Shown here one piece after another: positions 46,789 through 58,896 of a DNA stretch of 64,000 nucleotides (the stretch's first letter is position 1; each line of letters opens with the position of its first letter). This DNA is from Labia minor (Eukaryota > Arthropoda > Insecta > Dermaptera > Spongiphoridae), in assembly GCA_963082975.1 (NCBI GenBank), contig OY720345.1, positions 16,394,491 to 16,458,490 of the forward strand. The letters are read 5' to 3'. The notes beneath the pieces are model-generated. The model saw only the letters and a list, made by a program, of their open reading frames with translations. It searched no databases and was not told the DNA's origin. The position numbers and the translations under genes were made by a program.

Positions 46789-47799
46789 ATATATATATAT
46801 ATAAAAGGCAATGTCTGTGTGTCTGTGTGTCCGTCAAATACTCAAAAACTACCCGTCCGATTACGGTTAAATTTTCAGGGATTGTTGTGGGCATCCCAGG
46901 GAAGGTTTTAATCTATATATATATATAAAAGGCAATGTCTGTGTGTCTGTCTGTGTTATTGTTTTGTGTTTTGTACATATATATGTAAAATAAAGAACAA
47001 ATAGAAATAAGAAAATAAATTTTAATTAATATAATTTATAAAAAAAAATAATGTTCATAAACTTAGAATATTAATTATTTAATTAATTAAAATCTACTTA
47101 AATAAATGCAAAGAGCCACAAATATATTAGTAAATATATAAATAATAATATGAAATAGTCAATAAATCTTATTTATTATACTAGGAAAATTTGTTGTTGA
47201 TTAAATTAAAATATATTTTCCAAGAAAACAAATATATGTCTTATCTACTTATACTGATTGAAACAAAATGGATGAAAACCTTTTACATACAGACTTTCAA
47301 CCAAATACCATGTATCACTCGGGGGTACAGGGGGCGGAGCCCCCGTCTAGGTGTGAAGAGCGCCTGGAAGGCGCTCGGAGCAGCTAGTATATATATATGT
47401 GTGTGTAGGTAGACAAGATTACGCGTAAACGGTTTGGGCTATAAACATGATATTTGGTACATTCAAAATTCGTAGTTTTCTTTCAAATTTTGGGAAATGT
47501 AGCTCCCCCGTACAGGGTCACTACCTACCACGTTTTGATTTGTTTTTCTCTAAACTGACCCTAAAAATATAGATATATGTTTGATAGTTTTTCACATGCT
47601 ATATAAAGAATTTCAGCTTTATTGTATATTTTAACACTGCAAATCACGCGCCAACACGTGACGTGGTGCCATCAACAAAGAGTCAAACACGCGCTGATTT
47701 AATAAATATTATTTATTAATTTTAATTTATAATTAATTAAATTTAATTTAAATATAATATATATTAATCCAATTCAAAGAGTCAGATAGTCGAGTGGAG
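46629..47799 (+). mobile_element. Family A copy 12, interrupted by family B
   Basis: 5' end ACTATCACGCC at 46629. Family A sequence runs to ATATCTGTTAC (~46748), is interrupted by B, then resumes at TGTAGGTAGACAAGATTACG (~47404) to AGTCGAGTGGAGC. CACGTGACGTGG lies at 47655-47666. The tail beyond the hairpin is GCTTATTT. Confidence 0.85.
46748..47398 (+). mobile_element. Family B repeat with GC-rich terminal hairpins
   Basis: The left end AAAAGGCAATGTCTGTGTGT is present twice (46803 and 46927), each after a (TA)n tract. The right end has GGGGGC-GGA-GCCCCC (47330-47344) and GAGCGCC-TGGAA-GGCGCTC (47358-47376), then GGAGCAGCTAGTATATA. Inserted in the microsatellite of family A. The 73-codon ORF over the right end is incidental. 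Likely a non-autonomous rolling-circle or similar element. Confidence 0.75.
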
Positions 47800-48442
47800 C
47801 TTATTTAAGACATTATTAATCAATATAATTGACTTCAAAATTTTCAAAATTTTTAAATCAATTAGTTTTTCGGGCTGTGTGTTTTTTTTAAATTAAATTT
47901 TTAACCGATAACTAATAAATTAAAATTTGATAAATAATTGGAATAAATCTACAATTTTTTGGGATATGTGGAATATGGTATAATTGGTACCTTGAGCTTA
48001 TGAAATCGAATGTTATCCTACAATTTGAATACAAATATGTATATTGATAGGAAGATTATGAAAATTAATGAATCACTTTAGACCTGACTCAAATTAGTTT
48101 GAACAACAACAAATAGCTACTATTTTTATTTTTTCAGCCTCAAATAATTTATCTGTTTTTCATCTTCATTTTCTTTTAGAAATAATAAGAGAAAATGTAA
48201 ATCCTGTTTTTTTTTTTTTGAACTAATGTCAGTTTATCTTGAATTCTGAGAAATTAGTAATAATTATATATATTTATGTAATTGAATCCAAATGCAAGGA
48301 ATGCATTTTCCTGTTCTCATTTTTTCCTCTCTCTTTTTTCATCTTTTGCTTTTCAAATCCAAATGTAATATTATGATTTATTCCATTTTTATAATTTTTT
48401 TTAAATCGAATTTAAAAGGGTGTAAAGTGAAGAAAGTAGGGT
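47800..48442. other. AT-rich intergenic, no gene seen
   Basis: No recognised feature. Confidence 0.45.
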
Positions 48443-48893
48443 AATTATTCAAAACTGTTTTCATGCCATGGATTTGAATAAAACTTTACCAGTGGGTTCC
48501 TTTTTTAATTCCAAAAAACTTTGCATATGCAATTTTTACGGGTTTAAAAGATAAAAATTATTAAACTTTGCCTATAAATCCATTGATATTCTAGTTAGCT
48601 ACCATGTTTTATTAATTTGCCCAGAAGAGGACTCCACTAATTTTCTGGGGGGGGCTGGGGAATTAAAAAATTAATTAAATAATTTCCCTAAACCAAACCG
48701 AAAAAACCGAAAATTAGTGAATAAGTGAATAATTAGAGAATTTCGACGTTCATAACCAGCTAATTTGTCAAATTTAAAAAATATTTATTTATCTCGTAAA
48801 CTAGAAGCGACCCGTAAAAATTGCATAAGGAAAGTTTATTTGGAATTAAAAAAGGAACCCAAATCCATCACATGAAAACTGTTTTGAATAATT
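48443..48893. mobile_element. Foldback family J, copy 3
   Basis: Perfect 22-bp outer arms start ATTATTCAAAACTG (48444) and end CAGTTTTGAATAAT (48892). Inner arms and core match the J copy at 31833 (AGTGGGTTCC, ATAAATCCATTGATATTCT). A G-rich run sits near the centre (48643-48658). Confidence 0.8.
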
Positions 48894-49074
48894 GCCAAAA
48901 GTAGTGACTTAAACTTTACTTTATTATATAAATAAATAAAATACAATTAATTAATTTAAGTAAAATTTTATACCTTTAATGGAAACTAAAAATCAAATTT
49001 TTGTATTTTATCAGTTTATTAGTTATCTGAATAATAAATTGTTTGTTTGTTTAAATTAATTTAAATTAATATAG

Positions 49075-49440
49075 AGTATTTGAAAATAGGATTTTTCGCA
49101 TCATTTATATAAACATGAGGTCACCGAAGAATGAGGGAGACTGCATAACGAGGAATCGCATGCCCTCTATGCATCTCCAGACATAATTAGGATGATATTT
49201 AAAATCGAGAAGAACTGCGATGGGTAGTTCACATGGCTAGAATGGGAGAGAAAAGACTGGCGAAAAATATATTGGTGGGAGACCGATTGGGAAACTCCGG
49301 GTTGGAAGACCAAGGACAAAGTAGGAAGGGATGGGATTGGCTGATGATAGAGACATTTGGAGAAATGTGATTATTCTAGCCAAGAACTTTCGAGTTCCAA
49401 GGAGCCACAGAAAGAGAGATAAATAGAATGGATCACAGAT
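49075..49440 (+). pseudogene. LINE 3' fragment (RT C-terminal region), decayed
   Basis: Translated in pieces, it gives FENR and later ELRWVVHMARMGEKRL, followed by LVGD and a Gly-Arg-Pro-Arg-like stretch. This matches the [RH]LRWxGHVxRM...GRPRxRW tail common in arthropod LINE reverse transcriptases. Many stops and frameshifts; no function remains. Confidence 0.75.
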
Positions 49441-49450
49441 ATGCAGAAAA

Positions 49451-49975
49451 TAAGCTGTGGCCAGGCACAGATCCGACTGACGATTTGAAATAAATTAATT
49501 TCCAAATAACATTATATATATATATATATATTCTATATAAAATATAAAAAAAAATATTTTTAAAACTTGAATTAAAATGAATAAATTATATTATCTTGAT
49601 TTTTATTTTTAGTTTAATTACTCAGTTATTAATTACTATCATCTTTTAAAGTGAAATATTTCCGACAATGAATATAAAATTAATATTTTGTAAACTACCA
49701 CTTCCGGTTTCCGGATATACACCAAAAGTTGATGAATTTATGCTACTGATACATTAAGTAAAGATACCAAATTTTATCAAAATCTCTTGAGCCGCCCAGG
49801 CTATAAACGTTTATATATACATAATAGACAGACGGTCAGACGGACGAACAGTTGGACAGACATTATGCAAAAAAATACTTTTTTTGTTAACAAAATGCAT
49901 GATTCGTGGAGATATGTCAAAATCTCCACATGTTAAATTTAGTGTGAAAACAATATCTTCCCATCCTATCGTAAT
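49451..49975 (-). mobile_element. Family C copy 4
   Basis: The left 3' end AAAATAAGCTGTGGCCAGG has hairpin CTGTG-GCCAGG-CACAG and the tail GCTTATTTT. The right end TCCTATCG lacks the final GTCGG. It contains only one of the two internal modules and no TGACGTCA. Confidence 0.8.
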
Positions 49976-51005
49976 AAATAGTAGATAATGGAATAATATT
50001 CATATTATCTTTCTCTAAAAATAATTAAAGGTGAAAGCAATTAACTTAAAAAAAAAATTATTAAAATAATATATATTATTTATAATGTGAAAGAAAATCA
50101 ACGAGATTGATTTTTTTTTTACTCTTATTTTGAAATATATCTTTTGATGAGTGTTGAAATCTCCTTTTGAAGAGTTGAATGAGAAGACAATGATGAAATT
50201 TCATTTTGTCTATCGATTAGCCTATCATGTTTGAACAAATTCCATTCAATTCTTTTCTTGTCTATCGTATCTTCTTTTTTTTCATTTTTTTTTTAACTTG
50301 TTTTCATTTTAATCAGGACTAATGAATTCATATGGAACAAAAAAGTGGCCGGGTGTGACACGTCTTCTGGTCAATCTTAAAAACCTTATTTAAAGCTAAT
50401 AAGCCTATCGAAGAAGCTAATAAATCATCATGCATGTTCACTCACTCTCTCTTTCTTTGGCATTTTAGAGAAGTTCTCCCTTCCTCTCCCATACCCTTTC
50501 CTCTATTAAATAAATTCAATTGAATGGATAAGAAATCTTTTAACGGGATTAGAATTACACTACACATGTAGATTCATAGATACAGAGACGATAAATAATC
50601 ATTTCAGTAAAAACATTAAAATAACCAGTCGCATAAAAGTCAATTTATTTGGTATTAAATCTTCCTGAAATGTCTGTCATCAACATTATAATATTACGTA
50701 TCTATCCTTAAGAGAGAAACTTTTTATAATTGATGGTAAAAAAATTTATTTTTGATATTTTTTAAGAAGAAAATCATCAAACTCTGAAGGATTAAATTAT
50801 ATTTATTCAATACTATTATATTTTATAATAAAATACTAAAAAGAAAAACATTTATTTATAATTTTACTTACAATTATATTTTCAGGTATCCAATAAAATG
50901 TAGAAAACGAATTTGTAGCTTACCTAAAAGAAAAAGAAAACAAATTATTAATTAATATTATAATTATTATACTATATATTTATATAGATCTTTTGTACAT
51001 AAATC
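49976..51005. other. AT-rich intergenic, no gene seen
   Basis: A C/T-rich stretch near 50440-50510. No supported gene. Confidence 0.45.
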
Positions 51006-51725
51006 ATATCTTATCTTATTATATTAGCAAAAATTATATATATATCTTTATTTGTATATTTTTGAGATATTAAACCGTTCTAAGGTTTTTTTGTGAAATT
51101 CACAACATAGATAATTTTTATAAAGAAAAATCGATGTGTATTAGTTTCAACCTCAACTTTTATAGTATTTTCTTAATTTAAAATAGTAAATTTAAATGAC
51201 CACACAAATTTGTCTCGCGCGATTCTATTTTAATTGATAATGTATTAATATTTTTTTATATTTATAATATTTTAAAATTTTTTAATTGATTTCGAGATAA
51301 AATTAAAAATATTTATTACAATAATATTTTAGAATCAAATTAAGAAATATATTTATAATTCCCTAACAAAAAAAAAAATCATGAAGTTAGCAACATATAA
51401 TACATATAAACAATTATAAAGGAAGAAATTTCAAATAAATTGTTGAATAAATTTGATCTAATAATATTGAATAAATTATATTACTATATTATGAAATTAA
51501 TATGTTTTTTAGATTAAATTATAAATAATAAAAATGATATTTAATTTTTATAAATAAAAAGAAAAAATATAACCTCCTTTCTAAATTAAAATATAGACAA
51601 ATACAGGTGTCAATATAATTTCAGAATTTATATTATTATCAGTATTAATCCTTGGTCGAAACAGGCTATAAGCTATTGCTACTTTGAAAAATTAATATAA
51701 TTATAACATCATATTTTTATATATA
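51006..51725 (+). mobile_element. F-like repeat
   Basis: The 5' part (TATCTTATTATATTAGCAAA, AAAGAAAAATCGATGTGTAT) matches family F. The rest is the subfamily shared, inverted, with 35395-35870. Family B abuts its right end. Confidence 0.7.
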
Positions 51726-51726
51726 T

Positions 51727-51930
51727 ACTAGCTGCTCCGAGCGCCTTCGGCGCTCTCCACACCTAGACGGGGGCTCCGCCCCCTGTACCCCCCCCCCGAG
51801 TAAAAGGTTTTCATCCATTTTGTTTCAATCCGTATATTACATAAAACATTCATTTCTTTTTGTGTTCTTATTTAAAATACATTTTAATTTAATCACTAAA
51901 TTAATTATATATATTATTATTGTATATGTT
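51727..51930 (-). mobile_element. Family B 3' portion
   Basis: Complement of the B right end: ACTAGCTGCTCC, perfect hairpins GAGCGCC-TTC-GGCGCTC (51739-51755) and GGGGGC-TCC-GCCCCC (51769-51783), then TTTTCATCCATTTTGTTTCA. Confidence 0.82.
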
Positions 51931-51947
51931 ATATCTATCTATCTATG

Positions 51948-52390
51948 TGACTCTAAGGAACTCGAAAGTTCTTGGCCGCAGCAACCACATTTCTCCAAGT
52001 GTCCCTATCCTGAGCCCTTGTCCCATCTCTCTTACGTCCCTTCCTACACGTCCTTGGTCTTCCAAGCGGACGTTTTCCAATCTAAAATCTTTTTCCTCTC
52101 CCATTCTAGCCGCGTCCCCTGCCTATCGCAGCTTTTTCGCTTTTATAACCCTAACTATTTCTGAAGATGCATAGAGGTCATGCAATTCCTCGATATGCAG
52201 TCTCCGTCATTCCCCGGTGACCTCATCTTTCTTTGGCCAATAAATGCTGGAAAGAATACTCTGAATCTACTCTCATCTCCCAGGGTCATAGACCTTGCGT
52301 CCCACCCATTTAATACAACAGGCAAAATAATTGGTTTATATATTTTAATTTTGATTCCTTTTGATAATAATTTTGATGTGAGATAAGCCT
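51948..52390 (-). pseudogene. LINE 3' fragment (RT C-terminal region), decayed
   Basis: On the minus strand, short frames give TIILPVVLNGW-like and TLGDESRFRVF, then the same downstream order as 49075-49440 (ATGCATCTTCAG, GGCTAGAATGGGAGAG, GAAGACCAAGGACG, CCAAGAACTTTCGAGTTCC). Stops and frameshifts throughout. The plus-strand ORFs here are antisense shadows. Confidence 0.75.
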
Positions 52391-54436
52391 CTTTACTGCA
52401 TGATAACAGGCGTTTCCCGATTACAACTTCGATTTAAATTCTTCTCAAATATTATTATCCTTCGTGATTACATTCAATTTTTCTACATATTCAAATTCTA
52501 CATTTTGTATATAGATTTTGTTACTAAATATTTTTTCTTATCACCATTAATTTCAATCTGAATTAGAAGAAAATTATAAATTACCTCCTCTTCCAGCCCA
52601 TTTACCTATCCAGGCATCTTAATTTCTTAACACTCCGTTTTTTTAAATTTAAAATAGAAAGAGAGAAATAGTTTTAAATTATATTCGAATGGTCTATTAT
52701 ATTCTATATATGTATCAGTATTTTTTTCTGAATTTAATACCAAGTTGATTTTCAAAATTTTCCATTCGTTATGCATACGATTGATTACATGTGTTAAAAT
52801 TTAAAAAAATTCAAATATTCTAATTTTTAAATTTATATATAATTTAATATTATTTTTTATTAATATCATATCAAAAAAGAGAATTTATTAAAAATTAAAA
52901 ATAAAAAAAGAAGCCTATTAATAAAAAAATATAATTGAATACAATAATTTTGATTTAAAACAAATTTTAATTTTAAAAAAATACTCAATATAAAAAAGAC
53001 ATAAATTTAAAACATCTCGTTTATATCATTTGTCTAAAAAACATATTTTAATTAACCAAGAAATCATTTTTTAATTAATTTGTACCATTTTAGGAAACAA
53101 ATTTTTGAAGGGTCACTTTTAGAAAACCTATTTGACAATTGTATTAAATAATTAAAAAATTGTAAAAATTTTAATGTTTATAATATTAAATTTGTCAAAT
53201 TTGTTAAAGGCTGGAGCGATATCTTGTTGTTCCAGAGGTACTTTATAATTATATTATATAATATTTATAATTAGTTGTATTATTGTCATTATTATTATTA
53301 TTGTTGTTATTACTATTATACTATTTTCAAAAGAAAGGTCTATATTTTCGAAAAAGTTATTATTTAATATATAAAAATAATTTAAAAATATATTAGGGAT
53401 TTTTAAAAATTGTCTTTAGCTTAAAAATAAATTATAATTCTAGCAGTATGTAAAAAATCTAAACAAGAATATTATTTATTTATTTATTTAAAATTTCATC
53501 TAATTTCTAAAGTTTCATTATCAGATTCTTCTAAGAATTTCATAATACAATTCGTGATTTATTTTTTAATACAAAAAATACAATAAATAAATACTTATAT
53601 CACTAACTGCAAATCTTATTTATTTATTTTCAGATTGTTTTTCTTTTATATATTTAATTGGAATTATCTATTGGATTGGAGATTGGATTTGGATTATAAA
53701 ATTAAAAAGGATTGCCTGTCCTATCTGGTCCATTGCTCTTACATTAGCCATGAAATAAATTAATTGCATTCTTTATTAAAATTTTAATAAGGGTTAAAAT
53801 AAAAATAATCTTAAGAGATGATAATGATATAAATTTTCAATTAATTAAATATTTCATTTCTATTTTCTTAAAGATTTGATCACCTTGGGTTATCAGATAA
53901 TTATATTATAAATATATTATATTTATATCGTTTTTCATATTTTATTTTATTTTTTTAATCTCAAACTCGTAAAGTATCTGTTTTAATGTCCATTAAGGAT
54001 TTCGTTAATTAAAAGTTCAAAAGCAAAAGTTAAACTTCAGTTATAGATATAAAAAAAAATGTAAACAGAAGATATAAATATATACCTAGGTATATATATT
54101 TTGGCAACGTCTTCATTAAATGATGTTCATCCTCTCTAATGATGATTTGTCGAAAAATTAAATAAATAAAATGTCGAGTCAGAAAATTGAAAACTATTTT
54201 TGTAATATCAAGTTTATTTATATAATTTAAGAGATATACAAGAGATGGAAAGAAACTTAAATAGCATTTTTAAATTTTTCTATTTCAATCTAATCAAAAA
54301 ATAATAATATAATTAATATTAAGCAAATTTACAAATAGGAAGAGGGACCTTGAGCCACCTCTACTCTCTTTTTAAATAGGTATTTGTCAAATTTTATTGA
54401 AAAACATTGTAGAAAGTTTATTTAGTGTAAAAAAAA
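52391..54436. other. AT-rich intergenic, no gene seen
   Basis: (ATT)n near 53285-53320. No recognised repeat or coding frame. Confidence 0.45.
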
Positions 54437-55086
54437 TGAGCTGTGGCCAGGCACAGAACAGAAATTAATTTCCAAACAACAATATATATATATATATATA
54501 TGAAGTATCAAAAAAAATTTTTAAAAATTTGAATTAATATGACTAAATTATTTTATCTTGTATTTTCTTTATAGTTTAATTACTCAATTATAATTACTAC
54601 TATATTTTAAATGAAACATTTCCGACAATGAATATAAAATTAATATTTTATAAACTACCACTTCCGGTTTCCAGATATACTCCAAAAGTTAATGAATTCA
54701 TGCTACTGATGCATTAAGTTAATATATCAAATTTTATCAAAATCCGTTGAGCCGTTCAAGCTGTACGGACACAGAACGGACTGACGGGCGGACGTACAGA
54801 AAGACGGAAAAAATTTCTTTCGTCGAATGGTAATATTACCACTTTCGGTTCCGGGTTATACACCAAAAGTTGATGAATTTATGCTACTGATGCATTAACT
54901 AAAAAATATATTATATTTTATCAAAATCCATTGAGCCGTCCAAGCTGTACACACAGACGGACGGACAGACATCAGGCTAAATATACTTTTTTCTGTTAAC
55001 AAATTGCATGATTCGTGGAGAAATGTAAAAATCTCCATATATGAAATTTGGAGTGAAAACAATATCTTCCCTTCCTATCGTCCTAT
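54437..55086 (-). mobile_element. Family C copy 5
   Basis: 3' end GAGCTGTGGCCAGGCACAG as in copy 4. Two internal modules (CCACTTCCGGTTTCC at 54658 and CCACTTTCGGTTCCGG at 54839), each followed by CATGCTACTGATGCATTAA-like sequence. 5' end TTCCTATCGTCC is eroded. Confidence 0.82.
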
Positions 55087-56338
55087 AATCTATTGAATTT
55101 AAATAAAAATAATAATTATAATAAAAATAATTTATTTTTCATTTTTAAGCATAATAAAAATTTGAAAATCGTCATCTTGTTTAGTCATAATTATGAAGCA
55201 TTAAATTAAAACAACAAAAACTACTCTTCTCTATAATTCATAATTAAAATTAAAATTAAAATGAATCAATAAACTTTTGATGCAATAATAAATAGAAAAT
55301 TTAATTATTTTTTTATTTTTATTACATGGAATAATTAAAGGCTATAATAATTATTAATTAATTTTTAAATTAACATTTACTTTCTTTTGCTTATGATATT
55401 TAACGATAAGCTTATCTAATATTTTTTTTATTCAATAAAAAAATAAAAATTCACTAATTTATTCTAATGTTTTATTTTCATAAATTTTTTCGATTTTAAA
55501 TTTCAATCTGAACGTATTGTATTTTTAGATTGCGAACTAACATTTGAAATTGCTTTCAAACATTGAAATTAAAATAAAAATTAAATAATCAGATAGAAAT
55601 ATTATTATAATCATCTTAATTTTCAATCGATAAATCTCAATACATGTTTAAATGGAGGAGAATTTATTATGTATAATCAATTTTATTTTAAAATTGAAAA
55701 ATTATTTTATTAATTTCTTATTATTTATTATTTAAATTTTTAAGTACAGAGATTTCCAACGAGATTCTGGCAGTTGTGGATCTTCGAATAGGATCAACAG
55801 AACATGAATTTTCCTCTTTCAATTATTATAAATAAAGGTGTGTTTACGAAATGAAAACTAAATAAAAAATTAAAATCAAACAATTGCCAATGGATCCTAA
55901 TAGTCTACATTGTATTAGTATTTATTAATGTTCAATTTATTACACTTTTATATACATTTGTATATAATCGTTCATCTTTTAAGTTATTTTTTATGGAATT
56001 TCCCATTGGAATTTTTGTTCCAAATTTCCAATCTAAATAAAATACCATTTAACTTAAATAGTTAGTTTGATTGCGTTAACTTTTTTGTAAATTATTATTT
56101 TCCAATAAATTTAATGTAATAAAATTATTGAGAATATTTATTAGCTATATTATATCGTATGTGAAAGTTGTGAAATTTATTATTGATGAATTTTTATTTA
56201 TTATTATGATTTATTATGTACCTGATATTCAAAACATCAAAAAATATTAGCCTCAACCGTTACATTAATGTTTTTGCTTAGGAAAATCTATTAATCATTT
56301 ATGAAATTATTAATTTATAAAATAGTGAATTGTAAGTT
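55087..56338. other. AT-rich intergenic, no gene seen
   Basis: No recognised feature. Confidence 0.45.
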
Positions 56339-56359
56339 TTGTTACATAATATTGTAGTA

Positions 56360-56790
56360 GCTCTATTACTGCTACTACTACTACTACTACTACTAAATCT
56401 ACTACTACTACTATTACTACTACTACTAAATCTACTACTACTACTATTAATACTACTACTACTATTAATACTACTACTAAATATACTACTACTACTAAAT
56501 ATACTACTACTACTACTAAATCTACTACTACTACTATTACTACTACTACTATTACTACTACTACTAAATATACTACTACTACTAAATCTACTACTACTAC
56601 TACTAAATCTACTACTACTACTACTAAATCTACTACTACTAAATCTACTACTACTAAATCTACTACTACTACTACTACTAAATCTACTACTACTAAATCT
56701 GCTACTACTACTACTAAATTTACTACTACTACTAAATCTACTATTACTACTATAACTACTACTACTACTACTGCTACTACTACTACTAAT
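56360..56790. repeat. (CTA)n tract with AAT interruptions
   Basis: About 430 bp of CTACTA units broken at intervals by AAT or ATT, giving higher-order units such as CTACTACTACTAAAT. The 138-codon Leu/Asn frame across it is a by-product of the trinucleotide repeat. Confidence 0.95.
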
Positions 56791-57471
56791 GTAATAAAAA
56801 TCTTTACTAGGTTATAAAATATACTCTATTAATTGCTTATTATTAATTTAGAAACTTTATTAATTATTATACTTATACTGCAACTTAATAAATTAAACGT
56901 GCATAAAGTTTAAAATGGATCGACGTAGAAATAAGGTTGGGAAACCCTGCTTTAATATATAATACAAAGAAGGTGTAAGTGATTAGGCATTATGAAATTA
57001 GATCAGAATAGGGATATAGTTGCTTCAGTAAAGAAATTTTGATTTCAACATCGACTAAAGAGAGAGAGAGAAAGAGAGTTTGATTCATAAGTGTCTTTGA
57101 GTGTGCTCCTTTCTCATTTCATTCAAACATGACACTCTTCAAGTGAATTTTCTGAAATGCTCTCTCACCTCCCAATATTGATTGATATACTATAGTAAAT
57201 TTGAATATAACTATGCTTATAATAATAAAGTGTTGTTGAAATGAAGCTTTTCATATTTAACCACTTTATATATATATAATGTCATGAGTGACAACCAAGA
57301 TCACTTCACACGAATATACTTGTTTGTTTTAATAAATAAAATAATGTCAGAAGTGGTGGTAAAATAATGTGTGTTGCTCGATTCAATGAGACAAGGTAAA
57401 GTTATCTTAAAATTTGATGTTTTTACAATTGAAATTCTAAAAATTAGATTACAACTTGCATATTCATTTTT
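56791..57471. other. AT-rich intergenic, no gene seen
   Basis: (GA)n at 57058-57078. No gene is supported. Confidence 0.45.
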
Positions 57472-58062
57472 ACTATCTCGTAAGAGATAGTATTACGATC
57501 ACGAAAATTTTCGATGTTGAGATTTTGATGTTTTTATACGTTTTGAAGGTTCCTGAATCATTTTCACTAAGGTTGAGAAAAATGTCTGTGTGTGTGTGTG
57601 TATGTATGTAACCAAGATTACGCAAAAACGGTTTGAGCTAGAATGATGAAATTTGATACATGAGCATTATTCAAAATTCGTAGTTTTCTTTCAAATTTTG
57701 AGAAATGTAGCTCAACCGGAAGAGGGTCATTACCTACAACGTTTTGATTTTTTTTTCTTCTAAAGTGACTTTAAAAATAAAGATATATGTTTGATAATTT
57801 TTCACATGATTAATAATTGTATAAAACTGCTATATATATATAATTTCAGCTTGATTGATTCGCTGAAATTACCAGAATTAATTTTTTAACACTGTAAATC
57901 ACGCGCCAACACGTGACGTGGTGCCATCAATAAAAAGCCAAACATGCGCTGGTTTAATATTTATTATTTATAATTTATAATTAATTCAATTTAATTTAAA
58001 TATAATATATTATGTTATTTAATCCAATTCAAATTGCGAGATAGTCGAGTGGAGACACTCCA
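57472..58062 (+). mobile_element. Family A Helentron-like repeat, copy 13
   Basis: Complete plus-strand copy. Hairpin ACTATCTC-GTAA-GAGATAGT, TG/TATG core at 57585-57610, CACGTGACGTGG at 57910-57921, 3' end GTGGAGACACTCCACC then TAATTT. Confidence 0.92.
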
Positions 58063-58896
58063 CCTAATTTGAATTAAATTAGTTTTTGAAAATAATTTAA
58101 AAATAATTATACTATTATTATAATAGGTTAAAAAAACTTATAATTTGTTATACGTTACATAATTTTATCCACATATTTTTTTTTTATCAAAAAGAGTTAG
58201 ATTTGGAAATACAATTAAATCAATAGTCATGCAGGCGTTATTTAAAATGATAATAAGTGGATAGGGGAGGGGGATATGAGGGTGAGAGAGAAAAGCGTTA
58301 GAGATAATGGTCTAATAGTTAATTGAACAAATCATTCTAATGGATCTGCTAATTTTGTTTAAAAGTTAATCATTGATTCTCGTTTGGAAATCTATTTATG
58401 TGTTATAATAGGATTACAAGACAAGAATCGAACCAATTCCATAAATAGCGTTCGACATTATGCTATTTTAAATTACTTCCACTCTAGAATAGCTTTTAGC
58501 TATAGCCTTATTTAATTGTATATGCCTTCTTGCCCTTTAGTAGGAGGTCAATATCTGCTTAAAGTAAACGTCAAGGGTCCATATTTAAATATAAGAGAAG
58601 ATTCCACTCAAATCATTAAACATGGATAAACCAACCTCCCTATTTTCGATCCCTCCTTCCAGAAACATCCATTTCCATTCACATTTTCAATATTTTAATA
58701 CCGCCCTTTGAAAAAAATTGAAAATGATACTATTTGAAGCCTTCATTTGAAATATTATTATTTCTTAATATTAGATACAACGGTAGTCAAATATGTTTCC
58801 CATCAAAGAAATAAATTATTTATTTATTGTTATTATTATCATTTAAATATTTTTTTTCTCTGATCTATATTACTAGTATATAATATAATAAGTAAT
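58063..58896. other. Intergenic, no gene seen
   Basis: 58230-58700 is less AT-rich and non-repetitive but lacks a convincing reading frame. Confidence 0.4.

Noticed and set aside
51820..52386. Plus-strand ORFs of 68-114 codons
   Set aside because: They are antisense to the decayed LINE fragment and the family B end.
56339..56755. 138-codon open frame rich in Leu and Asn
   Set aside because: It is the translation of the CTA/AAT trinucleotide repeat; no start context or non-repetitive sequence.
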